From Pollutimonas sp036675955 (GTDB lineage Bacteria > Pseudomonadota > Gammaproteobacteria > Burkholderiales > Burkholderiaceae_B), in assembly GCA_036675955.1 (NCBI GenBank), contig JAKFDW010000111.1:1-18355 (forward strand): a DNA stretch of 18,355 bases, in the 5' to 3' direction. Below the pieces are notes generated by a model. The model saw nothing but the letters and a program-made list of their open reading frames with translations, made no database searches and had not been told where the DNA came from. This document shows positions 14,400-18,355 of the stretch, piece after piece. Position 1 is the first letter of the stretch, and the number at the start of each line of letters is the position of its first letter. A program made the position numbers and the translations under genes.

Positions 14400-16475
14400 T
14401 CAGGGAGTCCCTTGTTCAGTCATGCCGCTATGGCGCAACAGGGCGTCTATGGAAGGAGGGCGGCCGCGGAATGCCTGGAACGATTCCGCTGCCGGGCGCG
14501 ACCCGCCGACTGCCAGGATTTCTTTTAGAAAACGCTGTCCCGTAGCCGCATTAAGCGTTTCACGCGTGTTGTCCGCGCCCATGACGGCGCTTTCTTCAAA
14601 CGCGCCATAAACGTCGGCCGAAAGTACTTCCGCCCATTTGTAGCTGTAGTAACCGGCGCCGTAGCCGCCCGCAAAGAGATGAGAGAAATTATGCGGGAAA
14701 CGATGCCACGATGGTGGAAAGAGCACCGCGACCTCCTTGCGGACATCATTGAGCACATCGAGAACGGCTTGTATGGACATGCCTTGCGCCTGATGGTGGA
14801 TGCTCATGTCGAACAGCGAGAATTCGACCTGGCGCAGTGTCTGCATGCCGCTCTGGAAATTGCGGGCCGCCAGCAATTTGTCGTAGAGTGCGCGCGCAAG
14901 GGGCTTTCCGGTTTCGACATGGGCCGACAAGCCTTGCACCACCGACCATTCCCAGCAGAAATTTTCCATGAATTGAGAAGGCAATTCGATGGCGTCCCAT
15001 TCGACGCTGGAGAAGGCCGCCGCACCGGGTTCGTCAACCTGTGAAAGCAATGCGTGCAAGGCGTGGCCGCTTTCATGGAACAGCGTTATGACGTCGTCGT
15101 GGGTCAGCAAGGCGGCCTTGCCCGATTGCGGACGCGAGAAATTGCAGGTCAGATAGACGACAGGCGTTTGCAGGCTGTCGGCCGTCTTGCGGCGATTGCG
15201 TTCGCTATCGACCCACGCGCCGCTCTGCTTGCCTTGGCGAGCGTACAGGTCGATATACAGGGTGCCCAGCAAAGCGCCCGCGCTGTCGGCCACCTCGAAT
15301 GCTTTCGCATCGCTGTGCCAGGTTGGAGCGCTGCAAGGGCGCAGGGTGACATTGAACAGCTTGCTGATAACCTGGAACAGGCCCTGTAAAACCTGGGGCT
15401 CGGTGAAATACTGTTTGATCTCTTCTTCGGAATAGGCGTAGCGCTCTTCGCGCAAGCGTTCGGAAACAAAGGCGATATCCCAAGGCTCCAATTCGAGCAG
15501 GCCGAGCTTGTCCCTGGCGAAAGCGCGCAATTCGGCAAGGTCGCGTGTCGCGTACGGCTTGGCTTTCTGGGCGAGTTCCCGCAAGAATCCAAGCACCTGT
15601 ACGGCGTCGTCGGCCATACGGGTTTCCAGCCGCAGATCGGCGAAACTTCCGAATCCGAGCAGGGCGGCTTCCTCGGCCCGGAGCGCCAACAGCTGTTCGA
15701 TGAGCGGCGAATTGTCCAATGCCGGATCGCCTTGCTCCGACGCAACCGTGGCATACGCGCGATAGAGCTCTTGGCGCAGGCCGCGGTCCTGGGCATACTG
15801 CATGACGGGAATATAGCAGGGCATCTTGAGCACGAGCTTCCAGCCGTCGAGCCCATCGGCCTGGGCCGCCGACCTGGCCTCTTGGACTACATCGGCGGGG
15901 AGGCCGGCCAGCCTGGCTTCACTGAAGACACGCAGCGACCACTGGTCCACGCTGTCGAGGACGTTTTCGGAGAACTTCTGGGACGCCTGCGCCTGTCGAT
16001 CGGATATATCCGCATAGCGCTTGCGCTGCTCGCCGACGAGTTCGACGCCGCTGAGGCGGAAATCACGCAGAGCCAATTCGATAACGCGTTGCCGGACCGG
16101 TGGAAGCAGGGCAAATCCGGAAGCCGACTTGATGCGCTTGTATTGCGCATACAAGCCCGTATGGAGCCCGACCCAGGTGGAAAACTCGGTGACCAATGGC
16201 AGGCACTGGTTATAGGCGGCGCGAAGTTCGGGCGTGTTGACGACGGCATTCAAATGGCCGGCAACAGACCACGCCCGCCAGAGCTTTTCCGAGGCATCTT
16301 CCAGGGGTTCCACGATGGTGTCCCATGTGGCGTCCAGTTCCGGATTCGCTGCGCGGTCCACGGCTTGCCGTGTCTCGTCTATGAGGGCCGCGATGGCAGG
16401 CTCGATGTGCTCGGGTTTGACCCCGGCGTAATCAATGAGCGCGGAGATGGGTGCCAACAAAGGATTTTCAGTCAT
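14400..16475 (-). CDS. prlC: Oligopeptidase A (M3 family zinc metallopeptidase)
   Basis: The 691-residue protein matches the length of E. coli oligopeptidase A (680), a cytoplasmic zinc peptidase that degrades short peptides, including cleaved signal peptides. The zinc motif is H467-E468-S-G-H471 in LFHESGHALHALL; ELPSQFMENFCWEW near 497-510 supplies the third metal ligand (Glu) region, and HLFAGGYGAGYYSYKWAEV near 599-617 is the substrate-binding tyrosine/glycine loop of the family. The chosen start is the ATG at 16475; an upstream extension to 16583 would read through the folD tail repeats and gives an Arg/Pro-rich leader with no family resemblance. The ATG lies 8 bases inside the 3' end of folD, so translation may be coupled, and its own ribosome-binding site is weak. 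Confidence 0.96.
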   Translation of the reverse strand: MTENPLLAPISALIDYAGVKPEHIEPAIAALIDETRQAVDRAANPELDATWDTIVEPLEDASEKLWRAWSVAGHLNAVVNTPELRAAYNQCLPLVTEFSTWVGLHTGLYAQYKRIKSASGFALLPPVRQRVIELALRDFRLSGVELVGEQRKRYADISDRQAQASQKFSENVLDSVDQWSLRVFSEARLAGLPADVVQEARSAAQADGLDGWKLVLKMPCYIPVMQYAQDRGLRQELYRAYATVASEQGDPALDNSPLIEQLLALRAEEAALLGFGSFADLRLETRMADDAVQVLGFLRELAQKAKPYATRDLAELRAFARDKLGLLELEPWDIAFVSERLREERYAYSEEEIKQYFTEPQVLQGLFQVISKLFNVTLRPCSAPTWHSDAKAFEVADSAGALLGTLYIDLYARQGKQSGAWVDSERNRRKTADSLQTPVVYLTCNFSRPQSGKAALLTHDDVITLFHESGHALHALLSQVDEPGAAAFSSVEWDAIELPSQFMENFCWEWSVVQGLSAHVETGKPLARALYDKLLAARNFQSGMQTLRQVEFSLFDMSIHHQAQGMSIQAVLDVLNDVRKEVAVLFPPSWHRFPHNFSHLFAGGYGAGYYSYKWAEVLSADVYGAFEESAVMGADNTRETLNAATGQRFLKEILAVGGSRPAAESFQAFRGRPPSIDALLRHSGMTEQGTP

Positions 16476-17382
16476 TGCTAAATTCAGTATTAAAAGGTAC
16501 GGCGGCAGCACTGCGTTCGGCCGGGCCGCGTTGGGCCGGGCCGCGTTCGGCCGCCTCAACGGTATTGACCAACAGCATGGCAATCGTCATGGGCCCGACT
16601 CCGCCCGGGACCGGCGTAATGGCCCCAGCCACGTCCCTGGCCGAATCGAAGTCCACATCGCCGACCAGACGGCCGTCGGCGCTGCGGTTGATGCCCACGT
16701 CGATGACCACCGCTCCGGGCTTGATCATGCTGCCGTTCACTATGCCAGGTTTGCCGGTGGCCACGACCAGTACATCGGCGCGCCGTGTCTGCGAGGCCAG
16801 GTCCCGGGTCTTGGAATTGCACAGCGTTACCGTGGCGCCCGCCGCCAACAGCAACATGGCCATGGGCTTGCCAACGATATTGCTGGCGCCGACGATGACA
16901 GCCTCGGCACCGCGCAGGGCGACGCCCTCGGCTTCCAGCATCTTCATGATGCCGTATGGCGTGCATGGGCGAAACAATGGCTGACCCGTCATGAGCAGGC
17001 CGGCGTTGCTGACGTGGAAGCCGTCGACGTCTTTGCTGGCCGCGATGGCTTCAATGACCAGGCTGGCGTCTATGTGGGCGGGCAGGGGCAGCTGCACCAG
17101 AATGCCGTGCACGCTGGCGTCGTCATTGAGTTCCTGTACCACGTCCAGCAATTCGCCTTCCGTGGTGTCCGACGCCAGGCGGATGACGCGGGAATGCAGC
17201 CCCGCCTTGTCGCAGGCGGCCGCCTTGTTGCGCACATACACCTGCGATGCCGGGTCGTCGCCGACCAGGACGACAGCCAGACCGGGCACCAGGCCTTGTT
17301 CTTCAAGAGCCCGCACCCGTTTCGAGACCTCGGTTTTCACGGCGTCGGAAAGCGCCTTCCCATCGATAACACGAGCTGTCAT
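16468..17382 (-). CDS. folD: Bifunctional methylene-THF dehydrogenase / methenyl-THF cyclohydrolase FolD
   Basis: FolD interconverts 5,10-methylene-, 5,10-methenyl- and 10-formyl-tetrahydrofolate with NADP, supplying one-carbon units for purine, formyl-Met and related synthesis. Active-site residues are Y49 and K53 (YVRNK), Q97 (QLPLP) and D120 (DVDGFH), one position off E. coli Y50, K54, Q98 and D121. The NADP site VGASNIVGKP at 164-173 and the C-terminal PVPGGVGPMT block are intact. The protein has 304 residues, about 16-20 more than is usual. The excess is a tail after about residue 277 (ERGPAQRGPAERSAA) encoded by three 15-base tandem repeats. Its ATG overlaps the response-regulator stop (ATGA), and its 3' end overlaps the prlC start by 8 bases. 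Confidence 0.97.
   Translation of the reverse strand: MTARVIDGKALSDAVKTEVSKRVRALEEQGLVPGLAVVLVGDDPASQVYVRNKAAACDKAGLHSRVIRLASDTTEGELLDVVQELNDDASVHGILVQLPLPAHIDASLVIEAIAASKDVDGFHVSNAGLLMTGQPLFRPCTPYGIMKMLEAEGVALRGAEAVIVGASNIVGKPMAMLLLAAGATVTLCNSKTRDLASQTRRADVLVVATGKPGIVNGSMIKPGAVVIDVGINRSADGRLVGDVDFDSARDVAGAITPVPGGVGPMTIAMLLVNTVEAAERGPAQRGPAERSAAAVPFNTEFSND
16513..16557 (-). repeat. Three tandem 15-bp repeats in the 3' end of folD
   Basis: On the plus strand the units are GCGTTCGGCCGGGCC (16513-16527), GCGTTGGGCCGGGCC (16528-16542) and GCGTTCGGCCGCCTC (16543-16557). Being a multiple of three, each adds five residues to FolD (EAAER, GPAQR, GPAER in protein order) without shifting the frame. 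Copy number could vary by slippage between strains, changing only the length of the FolD tail. Confidence 0.85.
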
Positions 17383-18005
17383 GCGGTTCCTTCTGCTTTG
17401 GTGAGGGCGATTTTCATCAAATCGGCCACGGTGGTGACTTCCAGTTTTTCCATGATGTTGGCGCGATGCGCTTCGACCGTCTTGATGCTGATGTTCAGAT
17501 CGCCGGCGATCTGTTTATTGAGGCGGCCTGCCACGATGCGTTCCAGTACCTGCTGTTCGCGCGCCGTGAGCCGGCTGAGGACAGCCTGATGGTTTTTGTG
17601 GGCCTGGGCCTGGCTGACCCGTTGGGTTGCCTGGTCCAGCATGCGTGCCACGATTGTTCGCAAATCGGTCTCGTTGAACGGCTTTTCCAGAAAGTCGACA
17701 GCGCCTTTTTTCATGGTCGATACCGCCATGGGAACATCGCCATGCCCGGTTATGAACACGATGGGCAAAGGCGCCCGGCGCGCGATGAGCTCTTCCTGGA
17801 GCTCAAGGCCGCTCATGCCCGGCATGCGGACATCGGCTATCAATACGCCTACCTGATCCGGTTCGTACGCATTGAGGAATTCTTCTGCACCGCTGAAGCT
17901 CCGTACACGGTAGCCATTTGCTTCGAGCAGCCACCGCAGGGAATCGCGTACCGCTTCGTCGTCATCGACAATGAAGATGGTGCTCGGGGCTTGAGGTGTA
18001 GTCAT
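17379..18005 (-). CDS. FixJ-type response regulator with LuxR-type DNA-binding domain
   Basis: The 208-residue regulator has an N-terminal receiver domain (about 8-122) with acidic residues D14-D16, phosphoacceptor D58 (IADVRMPGMSG), T86 (FITGHGD) and K108 (LEKPF). A C-terminal LuxR-type helix-turn-helix (about 138-202) includes LTAREQQVLERIVAG and KTVEAHRANIMEKL. This is the FixJ/TodT arrangement. The ATG at 18005 overlaps the kinase stop by ATGA; a longer frame to 18146 would read back through the kinase gene. The stop overlaps the folD start. It is almost certainly phosphorylated by the kinase encoded just upstream and should control transcription. Targets are unknown; the operon itself is an obvious candidate. 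Confidence 0.95.
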   Translation of the reverse strand: MTTPQAPSTIFIVDDDEAVRDSLRWLLEANGYRVRSFSGAEEFLNAYEPDQVGVLIADVRMPGMSGLELQEELIARRAPLPIVFITGHGDVPMAVSTMKKGAVDFLEKPFNETDLRTIVARMLDQATQRVSQAQAHKNHQAVLSRLTAREQQVLERIVAGRLNKQIAGDLNISIKTVEAHRANIMEKLEVTTVADLMKIALTKAEGTA

Positions 18006-18355
18006 GCATGCAACTCCTGGGTTTCCGCTGCGGTACGGGGCGCTTGTGGCGCCGCGCAAGGCAGGGTAAAGCGAAAAATGGTGCCTCCGTCCGGATTGGA
18101 ACTGGCCCAAAGCCGGCCGTGATGCGACTCGATGATAGTACGGCATATGTTCAGCCCCATGCCCAGCCCTTCGGACTTGGTGCTGTAGAAAGGTTCGAAA
18201 AGGCGTTCGGGATCGCGCAAGCCATGGCCGCGGTCGATGACCGCGATCTCGACGAGAGGGTGCTGGTCGGTGACGACCACATGAAGCACGCGGTATTCGC
18301 TGGACTCCATGGCTTCCACGCCATTCTTGAGCAGGTTCAATAATACCTGTTCGAT
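18002..18355 (-). CDS. Sensor histidine kinase, C-terminal ATPase part (cut by window edge)
   Basis: Only the last 117 residues are inside the window; the frame is open at the right edge. They form most of a HATPase_c domain: N box NLLKNGVEAM, G1 box DRGHGL, F box FEPFYSTK and G2 box GLGMGLNICRTI, ending in GGTIFRFTLP and a short Ala/Pro-rich tail. The boxes resemble the FixL/NtrB-like kinase group. The dimerisation/phosphoacceptor and sensing domains lie outside, so the signal is unknown. Its stop codon overlaps the regulator ATG, as expected for a cognate pair. It is the earliest visible gene of the minus-strand operon, so the promoter is presumably outside the window. Confidence 0.93.
   Translation of the reverse strand: MEQVLLNLLKNGVEAMESSEYRVLHVVVTDQHPLVEIAVIDRGHGLRDPERLFEPFYSTKSEGLGMGLNICRTIIESHHGRLWASSNPDGGTIFRFTLPCAAPQAPRTAAETQELHA

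Noticed and set aside
15732..16481. 249-codon open frame opposite prlC
   Set aside because: Antisense shadow of the M3 peptidase gene, with no start signal.
16513..16557. The 15-base tandem units as part of a CRISPR or mobile element
   Set aside because: There are only three contiguous units without spacers, in frame within folD; simple slippage explains them.
16435..17589. 384-codon open frame opposite folD
   Set aside because: It lies antisense to folD, whose active-site residues are all present; the His/Gly/Ala-rich product is a shadow.

Overview
The window reads as a chromosomal segment of a betaproteobacterium. The gene families, moderately high GC, and the sensor kinase / LuxR-type regulator / folD / prlC order suggest Burkholderiales, probably Alcaligenaceae (relatives of Bordetella, Achromobacter or Pusillimonas). 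This assignment comes from recalled family resemblance, not from a search. Coding density is high except for one 752-base gap (13014-13765).

Left part, plus strand (47-3008): a three-gene operon with the same gene order and protein lengths as E. coli ybhP-clsB(ybhO)-ybhN. It encodes an endonuclease/exonuclease/phosphatase-fold protein, a cardiolipin synthase of the phospholipase D superfamily, and a membrane protein of the LPG-synthase transmembrane family. Consecutive genes overlap by ATGA, so the products are probably made together and act on membrane phospholipids. A glycine-zipper membrane protein follows (3041-3619). It converges on a small BON-domain lipoprotein on the minus strand (3616-3927), and the two stop codons share one CTAG.

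Middle, plus strand (4121-13013): a complete tripartite RND efflux pump (lipoprotein adaptor, 1067-residue HAE1-type transporter, NodT/OprM-type outer-membrane factor). No repressor gene is adjacent. Then, with gaps of only 12-31 bases, come pdxJ (vitamin B6 synthesis), a YdjA-like FMN nitroreductase, and a stand-alone dihydrolipoamide-dehydrogenase-like flavoprotein whose coenzyme-binding loop looks NADP-type. All six may sit on one transcript.

Repeat-rich gap (13014-13765): no credible gene. It holds two adjacent long nested inverted repeats of about 225 and 200 bases. Both carry the 9-base pair GTCGGGCCA/TGGCCCGAC at the centre of the arms. Three tandem 19-base repeats follow that look like a transposon end. 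This is the least explained part of the window.

Right part, minus strand (13766-18355), in transcription order: the C-terminal end of a sensor histidine kinase (cut by the window edge), a FixJ/LuxR-type response regulator, folD, prlC (oligopeptidase A), and a Sco1/SenC copper chaperone. The first four overlap by 4-8 bases and Sco follows prlC by 40 bases, so this is probably one operon led by its own two-component system. FolD has an odd C-terminal tail encoded by three 15-base tandem repeats.
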